Origin: Clostridiales bacterium
Lineage (GTDB): Bacteria; Bacillota; Clostridia; Christensenellales; Aristaeellaceae
Direction: 5' to 3'
DNA: 45,025 nucleotides
NCBI GenBank assembly: GCA_012728815.1
Contig: JAAYEI010000041.1
Location: 1 to 45,025 of the forward strand
The position numbers and the translations under genes were made by a program. Of the stretch, positions 7,671 to 18,233 are shown one piece after another (position 1 is the first letter of the stretch; the number at the start of each line of letters is the position of its first letter). A model generated the notes under the pieces. The model was given only the letters and a program-made list of their open reading frames with translations, was not told the origin of the DNA and did not search any database.

Positions 7671-8792
7671 ATGTTTTCAAGTGTTCCGGGCATTTTTTCG
7701 CGCAGGCTGTGGGCCTTTGCCTTTGTATTTATTCTGTGCCTGTCCCAGTCAGCCGGCCTTGCGCAGGGCGCGCCGCCGCCTGATGGCAGCAGCATCCTGC
7801 TCACCTTCACGGGGGACTGCACCCTGGGCGGTCAGGAGTGGCTGCGCAACCGGGATTTTTCCTTTGTCAGCCACATCAAGCGCCACGGCTACGCCTATCC
7901 CTTTGCGCAGGTCAGGGAGTTCTTCCAGGAGGACGACCTCACCGTCATCAACCTTGAGAATGTCTTCTACGACAAAACCACCACCCCGGCCAAGAAGAAT
8001 TACCTCTTCCGCGCGCCGGAGGAGTTTGCCCGCATCCTGCCAGAGGGCAGCGTGGAGCTGGCCTTTGTGGCCAACAACCACATCATGGATTATGGCCAGG
8101 CAGGCCTCAACAGCACCCTGAAGGCGCTGGAGGGCCAGGGTGTGGCCTGGTTTGGCAGCAACTACCAGCTGGCTGACACCTACATCTATGAAAAAGAGGG
8201 TATCAGGATCGGCTTCATCGGCTCCTACCAGTCCTACTGGTACTCCAGGAAGGAGAGGTTTGCCCAGCAGCTGGAGGCGCTCAAGCAGGCGGGCTGCAGC
8301 GCCATCATCGGCATCATCCACGACGGCACGGAGTACGCCCCCAGGCGCGGCAAGCGCCAGATGAGCATGGCCAGGTGGCTGGTCAACAACGGGGTCAACC
8401 TGGTCATCGGCCACCACCCCCATGTGCCCCAGGGCATTGATATCCTGGACAGCGCCACCGTGCTCTATTCCCTGGGCAATTTTTCCTTTGGCGGCAATAA
8501 AGACCTGGACATCTCCCGCCGGCCCGGCCGCCGGGCGGACAAGGCGCTGGTGGCCCGGGTGGCGCTGTACTTTGACGCGGCCGGTGCCTATGCGGGCCAG
8601 CAGGTGCGGCTAATCCCCGTGTCCCCCTCCGGCACGGCGGAGCACAACAACTACCAGCCTGTCATCCTTACCGGTCAGGACGCGCTGGACACCCTGGCCC
8701 TGGTGCAGGCAGACACCGATTTCACGCTGCCGCCCTACACCGAAGGCTTTGGCGCGCTGATGGACTATTTGCCGGCCGCCACCAGCCCCTGA
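7671..8792 (+). CDS. CapA-family (PGA_cap, metallophosphatase-like) exported protein
   Basis: 373 residues. An N-terminal hydrophobic signal (core 'LWAFAFVFILCLSQ') ends near 'GLAQG', so the protein is exported. The body shows the CapA/PgsA blocks in order: 'TFTGDCTLGG', 'NLENVF', 'ANNHIMDYG', 'IIHDGTEY', 'GHHPHVPQGI' and 'YSLGNFSFGG', carrying the Asp/Asn/His residues of the metallophosphoesterase fold. CapA is a poly-gamma-glutamate capsule protein, but the family is broad and no capB/capC neighbours exist here, so a role in the cell envelope is all I infer. The longer upstream frame runs through the antisense T-box region. ATG 7671 is the first start that gives a signal peptide; no Shine-Dalgarno at normal distance. 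Confidence 0.8.
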   Translation: MFSSVPGIFSRRLWAFAFVFILCLSQSAGLAQGAPPPDGSSILLTFTGDCTLGGQEWLRNRDFSFVSHIKRHGYAYPFAQVREFFQEDDLTVINLENVFYDKTTTPAKKNYLFRAPEEFARILPEGSVELAFVANNHIMDYGQAGLNSTLKALEGQGVAWFGSNYQLADTYIYEKEGIRIGFIGSYQSYWYSRKERFAQQLEALKQAGCSAIIGIIHDGTEYAPRRGKRQMSMARWLVNNGVNLVIGHHPHVPQGIDILDSATVLYSLGNFSFGGNKDLDISRRPGRRADKALVARVALYFDAAGAYAGQQVRLIPVSPSGTAEHNNYQPVILTGQDALDTLALVQADTDFTLPPYTEGFGALMDYLPAATSP

Positions 8793-8876
8793 GGGCCGGC
8801 TTCCACCAACCAGAAAACACAAAACCGGGCTGATCGCTGATCCCCAAGCAAACCCATGATAAATCAAGGCTTTTCT

Positions 8877-8899
8877 CCGCGCTTTTCCGCGCGGTTTTT
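8877..8899 (+). terminator. Intrinsic terminator after capA-like gene
   Basis: Perfect 6-bp stem CCGCGC (8877-8882) / GCGCGG (8889-8894), loop TTTTCC, then five T. It precedes the gyrB promoter by two bases. Confidence 0.8.
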
Positions 8900-8901
8900 C
8901 T

Positions 8902-8929
8902 TTGATTTTTTACCATTTTGTGCTATAAT
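8902..8929 (+). promoter_or_regulatory. Promoter of gyrB-gyrA
   Basis: -35 TTGATT (8902-8907), 16-base spacer, -10 TATAAT (8924-8929) with an extended -10 TG at 8921-8922. Gives a leader of about 55 bases to the ATG at 8992. Confidence 0.75.
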
Positions 8930-8931
8930 AA

Positions 8932-10965
<2,034 letters not shown>

Positions 10966-10998
10966 CCGGACTGATATAGAAACGAGCAAGACAGCAAG

Positions 10999-13689
10999 AT
11001 GAGTGAAATCCGCGACAACCTGATCCCCACGGAACTGGAGCAAGAGGTAAAAAAATCCTTCATCGCCTACTCCATGGCGGTGATTGTCAACCGCGCGCTG
11101 CCCGATGTGCGCGATGGCCTGAAGCCAGTGCACCGCCGCATCCTCTACGCCATGAACGAGCTGGGCATGACCAGCGACAAGCCTTACCGCAAAAGCGCGC
11201 GCATCGTCGGGGATGTGCTGGGCAAGTACCACCCCCACGGCGAGAGCAGCGTGTATGACGCCATGGTGCGCCTGGCGCAGGACTTCTCCACCCGCTACCT
11301 GCTGGTGGACGGCCAGGGCAACTTTGGCTCGGTGGATGGCGACCAGGCCGCTGCCATGCGCTACACCGAAGCGCGCATGAGCCGCATCGCCGGCCACCTG
11401 CTGGGCGAGATTGACAAGGACACGGTGGACTTCACCCCCAACTTTGACGAGTCCCTGCTCCAGCCGGTGGTGCTGCCCAGCCGCTTCCCCAACCTGCTGG
11501 TCAACGGCTCCTCCGGCATCGCGGTGGGCATGGCCACCAACGTCCCCCCGCACAACCTGGGCGAGGTGGTTGACGCCACCATCGCGCAGATTGACAACAG
11601 CGACATCACCCTTGATGAGCTCATGGAGCACATCAAGGGCCCGGACTTCCCCACCGGCGGCATCATCCTGGGCCGCTCCGGCATCCGCGAAGCCTACTAC
11701 ACCGGCCGGGGGCGCATCGTCACCCGCGCCAAGACCGATGTGGAGGTGCTGCCCAATGGCAGCAGCCGCATCGTCATCACCGAGATTCCCTACATGGTGA
11801 ACAAGGCGCGGCTGATCACCAAAATCGCCGAGCTGGTGCACGATAAGCGCCTGGACGGCATCCGGGACATCCGCGATGAGTCCGACCGCACCGGCATGCG
11901 CGTGGTGATTGAGCTCAAGCGCGACGCGCAAAGCAGCGTGGTGCTCAACTACCTGTTCAAGCACACCCAGCTGCAGGAAACCTTTGGCGCCATCATGCTG
12001 GCGCTGGTGGACGGCCAGCCGCGCCTGCTCAACCTCAAGCAGATGATTGGCCACTACATTGACCACCAGAAGGACGTGGTCACCCGCCGCACGCGCTATG
12101 ACCTGGACCGCTCCCTGGCCCGCGCCCACATCCTGGAGGGCCTGCTCAAGGCGCTGGACAACATCGACGCAATTGTTCACCTCATCCGCAGCAGCCGCGA
12201 CACCGCCGAGGCCAAGCAGGGGCTGATCAGCCGCTTTGATTTTTCCGACAAGCAGGCCCAGGCCATTCTGGACATGCGCCTGGCCCGCCTGACCAACCTG
12301 GAGGCGGACAAGCTGCAGGCCGAGTACGATGAGCTGCAGAAGACCATCGCCTACCTGCAGTCCATCCTGGCGGATGAAACGCTGCTGTTGGGCGTCATCA
12401 AGGAGGAGCTGGGCGCCATCCGCGCGCGCTATGCCGACCCGCGCCGCTCTGAGATTTCCCTCATTGACGGCGAAATTGATATTGAAGAGCTCATCCCCAA
12501 GGATGAGATGGTGGTCACCCTGTCCCACTATGGCTATGTCAAGCGCCTGTCCCTGTCCACCTACCGCGCCCAGATCCGCGGGGGCAAGGGGGTGAGCGCC
12601 CTGGCGCTGCGCGAGGAGGATTACACCGAGCAGCTCTACACCGTGCATTCCCACGATGACCTGCTCTTCTTCACCGACCAGGGCCGCGCCTACAGCGTCA
12701 AATGCTACGAAATCCCGGAGGCCAGCCGTGTGGCGCGGGGCACGGCCATCGTGAACGTGCTGCCCCTCTACCCGGATGAAAAGGTCACCAACATGATCCC
12801 CGTGCCCAAGGAGGACCGGGAGCAGCACCACCTCATCATGGCCACCCGTGGCGGGCTGATTAAAAAGACCCCGCTGTCCGCCTACCGCAACATCCGCCGG
12901 GTGGGGCTGATCGCCATCAACCTCAGGGAGGGCGATGCCCTCATCGGCGCGGAGCTGATTGAGAACAGCCTGGCCAACGGCCAGCTGGACAGCGGCGCGG
13001 ACCAGGATGACCTGGAGCGTGACAGCCTGCTGGCCCTGGAGGACCTGGAGGCGGAGCTGGAGGAAGACCTGGAGGAAGATCTGGAAGAAGACCTGGAGGA
13101 GGACGGGCGGTTGGAGGAAGATGCCGGGGAAGGCCATACCCACCTCATCCTGGGCACCCGCCAGGGCAAGGCCATCCGCTTTGACGCCTCCCGTGTGCGC
13201 GCCTCCGGCCGGGTCAGCATGGGCGTGCGCAGCATCCGCCTGGAGGAGGGCGATGAGGTGATCTCCCTGGCCGCCATCCAGAATGGTGCGCGCGAGGTGC
13301 TGGTGGTGACAGAGCATGGCTATGGCAAGCGCACGGACATCTCGGAGTACCGCGTCACCAACCGTGGCGGCAAAGGCATCAAGGCCATGAACCTCACCCA
13401 GAAGACGGGGGAGCTGGCTGCGCTGCTCATGGTGCAGCCGGATGAGGACATCATGATCATCACGGATGATGGCACCATCATCCGCACCCCGGTGGAGGAC
13501 ATCAGCAAGACCGGCCGCAACACCCAGGGCGTGCGCCTCATGCGGGTGGCCGAGGGCAGCGTCATTGTGGACGTGGCCCGCGCCGAGCGCGAGGTGGAGG
13601 ATGAGGAAGACATCAACATTACGCCGAACCCTGTAGGGGAGAACGGGCGGGAAGACACCGCGGACCCGGCCCCGGACACCTTTAGGTGA
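10999..13689 (+). CDS. gyrA: DNA gyrase subunit A
   Basis: 896 residues. Breakage-reunion domain with catalytic Tyr122 in '[11 protein letters not shown]', and the quinolone-pocket region '[12 protein letters not shown]' keeping Ser83 and Asp87 (E. coli numbering fits exactly), so no classical resistance change. The C-terminal beta-pinwheel starts after ~500. The GyrA box reads 'QIRGGKG' near 525-533, one change from QRRGGKG, supporting gyrase rather than topoisomerase IV. Residues about 655-715 are an acidic insert with four LEED repeats between pinwheel blades, making the protein longer than the usual 800-875. The last ~25 residues are a loose tail. Cotranscribed with gyrB; weak ribosome site. 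Confidence 0.96.
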   Translation: MSEIRDNLIPTELEQEVKKSFIAYSMAVIVNRALPDVRDGLKPVHRRILYAMNELGMTSDKPYRKSARIVGDVLGKYHPHGESSVYDAMVRLAQDFSTRYLLVDGQGNFGSVDGDQAAAMRYTEARMSRIAGHLLGEIDKDTVDFTPNFDESLLQPVVLPSRFPNLLVNGSSGIAVGMATNVPPHNLGEVVDATIAQIDNSDITLDELMEHIKGPDFPTGGIILGRSGIREAYYTGRGRIVTRAKTDVEVLPNGSSRIVITEIPYMVNKARLITKIAELVHDKRLDGIRDIRDESDRTGMRVVIELKRDAQSSVVLNYLFKHTQLQETFGAIMLALVDGQPRLLNLKQMIGHYIDHQKDVVTRRTRYDLDRSLARAHILEGLLKALDNIDAIVHLIRSSRDTAEAKQGLISRFDFSDKQAQAILDMRLARLTNLEADKLQAEYDELQKTIAYLQSILADETLLLGVIKEELGAIRARYADPRRSEISLIDGEIDIEELIPKDEMVVTLSHYGYVKRLSLSTYRAQIRGGKGVSALALREEDYTEQLYTVHSHDDLLFFTDQGRAYSVKCYEIPEASRVARGTAIVNVLPLYPDEKVTNMIPVPKEDREQHHLIMATRGGLIKKTPLSAYRNIRRVGLIAINLREGDALIGAELIENSLANGQLDSGADQDDLERDSLLALEDLEAELEEDLEEDLEEDLEEDGRLEEDAGEGHTHLILGTRQGKAIRFDASRVRASGRVSMGVRSIRLEEGDEVISLAAIQNGAREVLVVTEHGYGKRTDISEYRVTNRGGKGIKAMNLTQKTGELAALLMVQPDEDIMIITDDGTIIRTPVEDISKTGRNTQGVRLMRVAEGSVIVDVARAEREVEDEEDINITPNPVGENGREDTADPAPDTFR
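13057..13104 (+). repeat. 12-bp tandem repeat (x4) inside gyrA
   Basis: Four in-frame copies of CTGGAGGAAGAC with small changes encode (LEED)4, residues 687-702 of GyrA. The flanks (13021-13126) are also acidic and degenerate, suggesting growth by replication slippage. Confidence 0.9.
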
Positions 13690-13724
13690 TTGTCCAGAAC
13701 ACCATCCTTTGACCATGACATGTT

Positions 13725-13755
13725 GAACAGGAGCGTCCCCGGGACGCTCCTGTTC
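13725..13755 (+). terminator. Strong hairpin after gyrA
   Basis: Perfect 15-bp inverted repeat (13725-13739 with 13741-13755) followed by ATGTTTT. The T run is short, so termination is likely but not textbook. Confidence 0.7.
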
Positions 13756-13785
13756 ATGTTTTGGCGCGAGCCCCGCTGGGGGCAG

Positions 13786-13813
13786 TTGCCAACTCGCCCA
13801 ACACTGCTATAAT
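13786..13813 (+). promoter_or_regulatory. Promoter of spoVB-like operon, placed for a leaderless mRNA
   Basis: -35 TTGCCA (13786-13791), 16-base spacer, -10 TATAAT (13808-13813) with extended TG at 13805-13806 giving TGCTATAAT. Only eight bases separate the -10 from the ATG at 13822. Confidence 0.75.
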
Positions 13814-13821
13814 GTTGCGGT

Positions 13822-15402
13822 ATGACAAGCAAGCAGCGCACCCTGGCCGGGGGCATTTCCATCCTGGGCATCGCGGGCCTCATCTGCAAGGTGGTCGGCG
13901 TGCTGTATTTGATTCCGCTGGCCAACCTCATCGGCTCCCAGGGCCTGGGGGTGTACAACCAGGTGTTCCCCACCTACAACCTCATGCTCACCATCTCCTC
14001 CGCCGGCATCCCGGTGGCCATCTCCCGCATGGTGGCCGCCCGCCTGGCCCGGGGCGAGGCGCATACCCCCCGGCGGGTCTTCCGCGTGGCGCTTGTCATT
14101 CTGGGCGTGCTGGGCCTGGTGAGCACCCTGGCCATGCTGCTGTTTGCGGATGATTTCGCCCGTGCCACCGGCACCCTGGCCACGGTGCGCGGCTTCATGA
14201 TGATCGCGCCCAGCCTGCTGCTGGTGTGCCTGATGAGCGCCTTCCGCGGCTACATGCAGGGGCACCGGCGCATGTGGCCCACCGCCATCAGCCAGCTGAT
14301 TGAGCAGGTGGGCAAGGTGGGCATCGCGCTGCCGCTGGCCTTTTCCTTCATGCAGAAGGGCGGCTACCCTATGGGCGTGGCTGGGGCGCTGCTGGGCACC
14401 ACCCTGGCGGAAGCGACCGCGCTGCTTTACATGGCGGTGGACTATGTGCTGCAGCGCAATAAGTTGCCGGGCGGCAGCCTGGGGCCTGCCGGGGCGCCTT
14501 TGGAAGGCTACCGCGCCATCACCCGGGAAATGATGGCCACCGCCGTGCCCATCACCATTGGCGCCTGCATCGTGCCCCTGGCGGGCATGGTGGACAGCTT
14601 CATGCTGGTGCGGCTCATGAAGGCCTACCTGCCGGAGGCCACCGCCCTGTCCCACTATGGCATTTACGCGGGCCTTGTCATCTCCCTCATCAACGTGCCC
14701 ACGGCGCTGGCCATGGCCCTGTCCAGCAACCTGGTGCCCGCCATCTCGGCGCGCCGCGCGGCGGGGGACCAGGAAGGCATCCGCCAGGATGCCATGGCCG
14801 GGCTGCGCCTGGCCATGGTGGTGGGCCTGCCCGCCAGCCTGGGCATGAGCCTGCTGGCTGAGCCCATCCTCACCCTGCTCTTCCACAGCAAATACACCGC
14901 CGAGCAGCTCCATTTGGGTGGCCAGCTGCTCAGCATCAGCGCGCTCACCATCGTGGTCTTCACCCTGGTGCAGTCCACCAGCGGCATCCTGCAGGGCCTG
15001 TATAAGCAGCGCATCCCCATGTACACCCTGATGCTGGGGGTGCTGGTCAAAATCGCCATCAATTACACCGCGGTCCAGCAGCCTGCCATCAGCATCTTTG
15101 GCGCGCCCTGGGCTTCCCTGACCTGCTATATCATCAGCGCCGGCCTCAACCTGCTCTTTGTGGCCTGGCATGCCCGGCTGCGCCTGGACTGGCGCGAGCT
15201 GCTGCTGCGCCCGGGCCTGGCCACCCTGGCCATGGCCTTGCCGGTGCTGGCGCTCATCCAGCTGGCCGGTCGGCGGCTGTATACCAGCTGGCTGGCGATG
15301 GGCGTCACCATCCTGCTGGCCGCGGCGGTGTTCTTTTTGTCCGCCTTCAAGCTTGGCGCCATCAAGCGCAGCGACCTGCCAGCCCGTTTCCAGACGAGGT
15401 AA
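13822..15402 (+). CDS. SpoVB-like polysaccharide/lipid flippase (MOP superfamily)
   Basis: 526 residues with about 14 hydrophobic segments and the MOP/MATE-like start 'GISILGIAGLICKVVGVLYL', then 'GSQGLGVYNQVFP' and 'SSAGIPVAISRMVA', which are typical of the SpoVB/YabM/MurJ-like exporters. They flip undecaprenyl-linked cell-wall or polysaccharide precursors across the cytoplasmic membrane. Position fits the Bacillus order yabM-yabN-yabO: it is followed after 3 bases by the MazG/methylase gene and then HU and RqcP. Whether it serves sporulation (SpoVB) or general wall synthesis cannot be told from sequence. No Shine-Dalgarno is seen; see the promoter immediately upstream. Confidence 0.85.
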   Translation: MTSKQRTLAGGISILGIAGLICKVVGVLYLIPLANLIGSQGLGVYNQVFPTYNLMLTISSAGIPVAISRMVAARLARGEAHTPRRVFRVALVILGVLGLVSTLAMLLFADDFARATGTLATVRGFMMIAPSLLLVCLMSAFRGYMQGHRRMWPTAISQLIEQVGKVGIALPLAFSFMQKGGYPMGVAGALLGTTLAEATALLYMAVDYVLQRNKLPGGSLGPAGAPLEGYRAITREMMATAVPITIGACIVPLAGMVDSFMLVRLMKAYLPEATALSHYGIYAGLVISLINVPTALAMALSSNLVPAISARRAAGDQEGIRQDAMAGLRLAMVVGLPASLGMSLLAEPILTLLFHSKYTAEQLHLGGQLLSISALTIVVFTLVQSTSGILQGLYKQRIPMYTLMLGVLVKIAINYTAVQQPAISIFGAPWASLTCYIISAGLNLLFVAWHARLRLDWRELLLRPGLATLAMALPVLALIQLAGRRLYTSWLAMGVTILLAAAVFFLSAFKLGAIKRSDLPARFQTR

Positions 15403-15405
15403 ATC

Positions 15406-16833
15406 ATGCACACCATCACCATCATCGCCCTGGGCCCCGGCTCCCCGGACCTGCTCACCCTGGGCGCCCTCAACCACCTGCGCCAGTGCAAGACCCTGGT
15501 GCTGCGCACCCAGCGCCATGGCGTGGCCAGGCTGCTGCGGGATGAGGGCATCAGCTTTGAGAGCCTGGATCTCTTGTATGAGCAGAGTGAGGATTTTGAC
15601 GCCTTCACCCAGGCGGCGGTGGACGCGGTGCTGGCCCTCGCGCGAAAGGGAGCGGTCACCTACGCGGTGGCAGACCCCTCGGCGGATGCCAGTGTGCGCA
15701 GGCTGCGTGCGCTGGCCCGGGACAAGCTGAGCATCCTGCCCGGGGTGCCCCTGGGCGCCCCCTTCCTGCAGGCCGCGCTGCCGGACCTGCCAGTGCTGGT
15801 GTCCAGCGCTGTGGACCTGCCAGAGGTGAACGCCCAGCAGGCCCTGTGCGTGTTTGAGCTGCACTCCAAGGCCCTGGCGGGTCAAATCAAACTCAGGCTC
15901 CTGGAGGTTTATGGCCCGCGGGCGCGGCTGCTCTTCTTCCCGCCGGGGGAGGCGGCCAGCCGGCGCTTTGTGGAGACGGAGCTTACAGAGCTGGACCGTC
16001 AGCCTCGCTACAACCACACCAGCGGCTTCATCCTGCTGCCCCAGCCCCTGCTGTCCCGCGAGCGCTTTGACCCGGAGGACCTGCTGGCCATCATGCGCCG
16101 GCTGCGCGCGGATGACGGCTGTCCCTGGGACCGGGAGCAGACCCACCAGAGCCTGGCCAAGTACCTGGTGGAAGAGGCCAATGAGGCCGCCTGCGCCCTG
16201 CTGGAGGAGGACTGGGACGCCGCCGCGGAGGAGCTGGGCGATGTCTTCCTGCAACTGGCCTTCCACGCGGTGGTGGGGGAGGAGTACGCCACCTTCACCT
16301 GGGGGGACATGCTGCAGGCCATCTGCGCCAAGCTCATCCGCCGCCACCCCCACATCTTTGGGGACCTGCGCCTGGACACTGCCCAGCAGGTGCTGGCCAG
16401 CTGGGAGGAGATTAAGCGCCAGGAGCGCGGCGGCCTCCTGCCCGGCGACCGCATGCTGGAGGTGCCAAAGGGGTTTCCTCCCCTGATGCGGGCGGAGAAG
16501 GTGCAGCGCCTGGCCGCCAAGGCCGGTTTTGACTGGGACAGCGCCCTGGAGGCGCTGGACAAGGTGCACGAGGAGGCGGAGGAGCTGCGCCAGGCGCTGG
16601 ATAGCGGCCAGGGGGCTCTGGACGAGCTGGGGGACCTGCTCTTCTCCTGTGTGAACACTGCCCGATTAATGGGTGTTTCGGCTGACCAGGCTCTACATTT
16701 TTCCACCGAGAAGTTTATCAGGCGCTATCAATGGATGGAAAACCGTATTAAAAAGGACGGAAAAGACTGGAATCTGTTGACAATCAAGGAAATCGGGGTA
16801 TACTGGGAACGAAGTAAAGCGCCGGAATCCTGA
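15406..16833 (+). CDS. mazG: YabN-type bifunctional protein: tetrapyrrole-methylase-like domain plus MazG NTP pyrophosphohydrolase
   Basis: 475 residues. Residues 1-~215 are a tetrapyrrole (corrin/porphyrin) methylase-like domain starting 'ITIIALGPGSPDLLTLGAL', with a glycine-rich SAM loop. Residues ~225-475 are MazG: 'CPWDREQTHQSL' near 238, 'LVEEANEA' and 'EELGDVFLQLAFHA', plus a second all-alpha repeat 'EEAEELRQAL...DELGDLLF' near 387-415. The acidic ExxE...ExxD residues bind magnesium for hydrolysis of (d)NTPs to the monophosphates, clearing aberrant nucleotides. Fusion of the two domains is normal in Firmicutes. ATG start with GAGGT upstream. The last ~60 bases also hold a promoter for HU. 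Confidence 0.9.
   Translation: MHTITIIALGPGSPDLLTLGALNHLRQCKTLVLRTQRHGVARLLRDEGISFESLDLLYEQSEDFDAFTQAAVDAVLALARKGAVTYAVADPSADASVRRLRALARDKLSILPGVPLGAPFLQAALPDLPVLVSSAVDLPEVNAQQALCVFELHSKALAGQIKLRLLEVYGPRARLLFFPPGEAASRRFVETELTELDRQPRYNHTSGFILLPQPLLSRERFDPEDLLAIMRRLRADDGCPWDREQTHQSLAKYLVEEANEAACALLEEDWDAAAEELGDVFLQLAFHAVVGEEYATFTWGDMLQAICAKLIRRHPHIFGDLRLDTAQQVLASWEEIKRQERGGLLPGDRMLEVPKGFPPLMRAEKVQRLAAKAGFDWDSALEALDKVHEEAEELRQALDSGQGALDELGDLLFSCVNTARLMGVSADQALHFSTEKFIRRYQWMENRIKKDGKDWNLLTIKEIGVYWERSKAPES
16777..16804 (+). promoter_or_regulatory. Internal promoter for HU
   Basis: TTGACA (16777-16782), 16-base spacer, TATACT (16799-16804), all inside the 3' end of mazG. Leader about 50 bases. One of the strongest promoter matches in the window, fitting an abundant protein. 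Confidence 0.78.
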
Positions 16834-16860
16834 GCTTTACATGTTAAAGGAGGATGTCAC

Positions 16861-17133
16861 ATGAATAAAACTGAACTCATCGCAGCCGTGGCCAAAGCAA
16901 CTGAACTGAAGAAGGTTGACGCCGACAAGGCCGTCAACGCCGTCATCTCCACCATTCAGGCTTCCCTGAAGAAGGGCGAGAAAGTGCAGCTGATCGGCTT
17001 TGGCACCTTCGAGTCCCGCAAGCGCCCCGCCCGCGTGGCCCGCAACCCCCGCACCGGCGAGGAAATCAAGGTCAAAGCCAGCAAGGCCCCCGTGTTCAAG
17101 GCCAGCAAGGCGTTCAAGGACCAGCTGAACTAA
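16861..17133 (+). CDS. hup: DNA-binding protein HU
   Basis: 90 residues, the standard HU length. '[11 protein letters not shown]' start, '[13 protein letters not shown]' and the DNA-clasping beta-arm '[17 protein letters not shown]' with the Pro that intercalates into DNA, then '[10 protein letters not shown]'. Homodimeric nucleoid protein that bends DNA without strong sequence preference. Excellent ribosome site AAAGGAGG. It has its own promoter inside mazG and its own terminator, so it is expressed apart from the operon around it, although read-through from upstream is likely too. In related genomes HU often lies between mazG and the S4 protein gene. Confidence 0.96.
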   Translation: MNKTELIAAVAKATELKKVDADKAVNAVISTIQASLKKGEKVQLIGFGTFESRKRPARVARNPRTGEEIKVKASKAPVFKASKAFKDQLN

Positions 17134-17158
17134 TCGGCCATTAGCCCATTCCGTTCAG

Positions 17159-17184
17159 CCGCCGCACCCAGGTGCGGCGGTTTT
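17159..17184 (+). terminator. Intrinsic terminator after HU
   Basis: Perfect 10-bp stem CCGCCGCACC / GGTGCGGCGG with a 2-base gap (17159-17180) and TTTT. Confidence 0.85.
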
Positions 17185-17228
17185 ATGCTTCATCCGGCAA
17201 ACCAATCGACAACGCCAAGGGAGGCACC

Positions 17229-17504
17229 ATGCGCCTGGACAAATTTTTGAAGGTATCCCGCATCATCAAGCGCCGCACCGTGGCCAAGGAGGCCTGCGAC
17301 GGCGGCCGTGTCAGCCTCAACGGCCGTGTGGCCAAGGCGGGCAGCGAGGTCAAGCCCGGGGATGTGATGGAGATCCGCTTTGGCAGCCGCCTGGGCCGCT
17401 ACGAGGTGGTGGACATCAAGGAAACCGTGCGCAAGGACCAGGCCGCGCTCATGTACCGCGTGCTGCAGGAGGACGAGGCCACCCAGCAGGAGCGCAACGC
17501 CTGA
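17229..17504 (+). CDS. rqcP: RqcP / YabO S4-domain protein of ribosome quality control
   Basis: 91 residues, made almost entirely of an S4 RNA-binding domain: 'MRLDKFLKVSRIIKRRTVAKE' region, then 'GGRVSLNGRVAKAGSEVKPGD'. In Bacillus the orthologue (YabO, RqcP) binds stalled 50S subunits and works with RqcH in C-terminal alanine tailing. Location after yabN/mazG and HU matches that gene. Hsp15 is the other S4 family of similar size, but the neighbourhood favours RqcP. Start ATG 17229 with AAGGGAGG upstream; the longer frame starting before 17184 would run through the HU terminator. Its TGA stop overlaps the ATG of the next gene. Confidence 0.88.
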   Translation: MRLDKFLKVSRIIKRRTVAKEACDGGRVSLNGRVAKAGSEVKPGDVMEIRFGSRLGRYEVVDIKETVRKDQAALMYRVLQEDEATQQERNA

Positions 17505-18055
17505 TGCGCCTGACGGATTCGGAACTGCTGCTGCGCAGGGCGGGGGAAGGGGACGCGAAGGTTCTCAACGCCTGGTGGAACGATGGCGCTGTGATGGCCC
17601 ACGCCGGTTTTCCGGATGGGCTGAACCAGCCGCTTGAGGAAACCCGGCGCCTGGTCAGGGCTTACGCGGCCAGCGCGGACCGCGGGCTGTGGATTATCCT
17701 CTGCCGGGGCACACCAATCGGGGAGAGTTCCTGGCAGCTGGTGGATTCCACCACCGCCTGCTGCGGCTGGAAAATCTGCGAGGCGGACTATCAAAACCGC
17801 GGCCTGGGGCCCCGGGTCATCCGGATGACGCTTTCCTGGCTGTTTTCGGAGGAGGGGCTGCGCGCGCGTCATCCCATCACCTCCGTCATCTGGGACACCA
17901 ACCTGAGCAACACCCGCGCCCAGCGGGTGTATGAGTAAAAAATCGGCGCTGAACGCCTGGGCGTGCGGGAGAACAGCTGGCAGGACCAGCGCGGCAAACG
18001 GCAGTCCGCGGTGGACTACCGCGTCACCCGGGAGTGGTTTTTGAACCAATCATAA
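17504..18055 (+). pseudogene. GNAT-family N-acetyltransferase with in-frame UAA stop
   Basis: The first 144 codons give a GNAT domain (RimJ/RimL-like): 'LLLRRAGEGDAKVLNAWWND', 'YQNRGLGPRVIRM' (acetyl-CoA pyrophosphate loop) and 'DTNLSNTRAQRVYE'. At 17936-17938 comes TAA. The same frame then goes straight on for 38 codons with the expected GNAT C-terminus, 'KIGAERLGVRENSW...QSAVDY', ending at TAA 18053-18055. Since relatives read 'VYEKIGF', the TAA looks like one extra codon. Either the gene is newly broken, the stop is read through, or there is a sequence error in the A-run that follows. ATG overlaps the rqcP stop by one base. Substrate unknown. Confidence 0.75.
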
Positions 18056-18134
18056 GCAACAGCGCGGACAGATGAGCATCCGCGCCGTTGCCGTATTCCG
18101 TTTTCACAGGCAGGCCTGATGGCTTGCCTGTTTG

Positions 18135-18167
18135 TCAAAAAAGCCACCCTTTCGGGTGGTTTTTTGA
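18135..18167. terminator. Bidirectional intrinsic terminator
   Basis: TCAAAAAAGCCACCC / GGGTGGTTTTTTGA with loop TTTC; A-tract on one side and T-tract on the other, so it can stop transcription from both the GNAT gene and the convergent surface-protein gene. Confidence 0.85.
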
Positions 18168-18233
18168 CGAGCAGAGCCCCTTTCGGGCGCAAATGGGATG
18201 AATGAATGTTGAAAGAATGAGGTTACTTACGGC

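Noticed and set aside
13057-13104. Tandem repeats as a possible CRISPR or minisatellite element
   Set aside because: 12-bp in-frame repeats without spacers inside gyrA; a coding repeat only.
13807-16569. A 920-codon antisense frame opposite the spoVB-like and mazG genes
   Set aside because: Same composition artefact; Gln/His/Gly-rich, no start signal, overlaps well-identified genes.
18095-18133. Inverted repeat CAGGCA / TGCCTG before the terminator as an attachment site or operator
   Set aside because: Short, 12-base loop, no matching copy elsewhere and no integrase; no support beyond chance.
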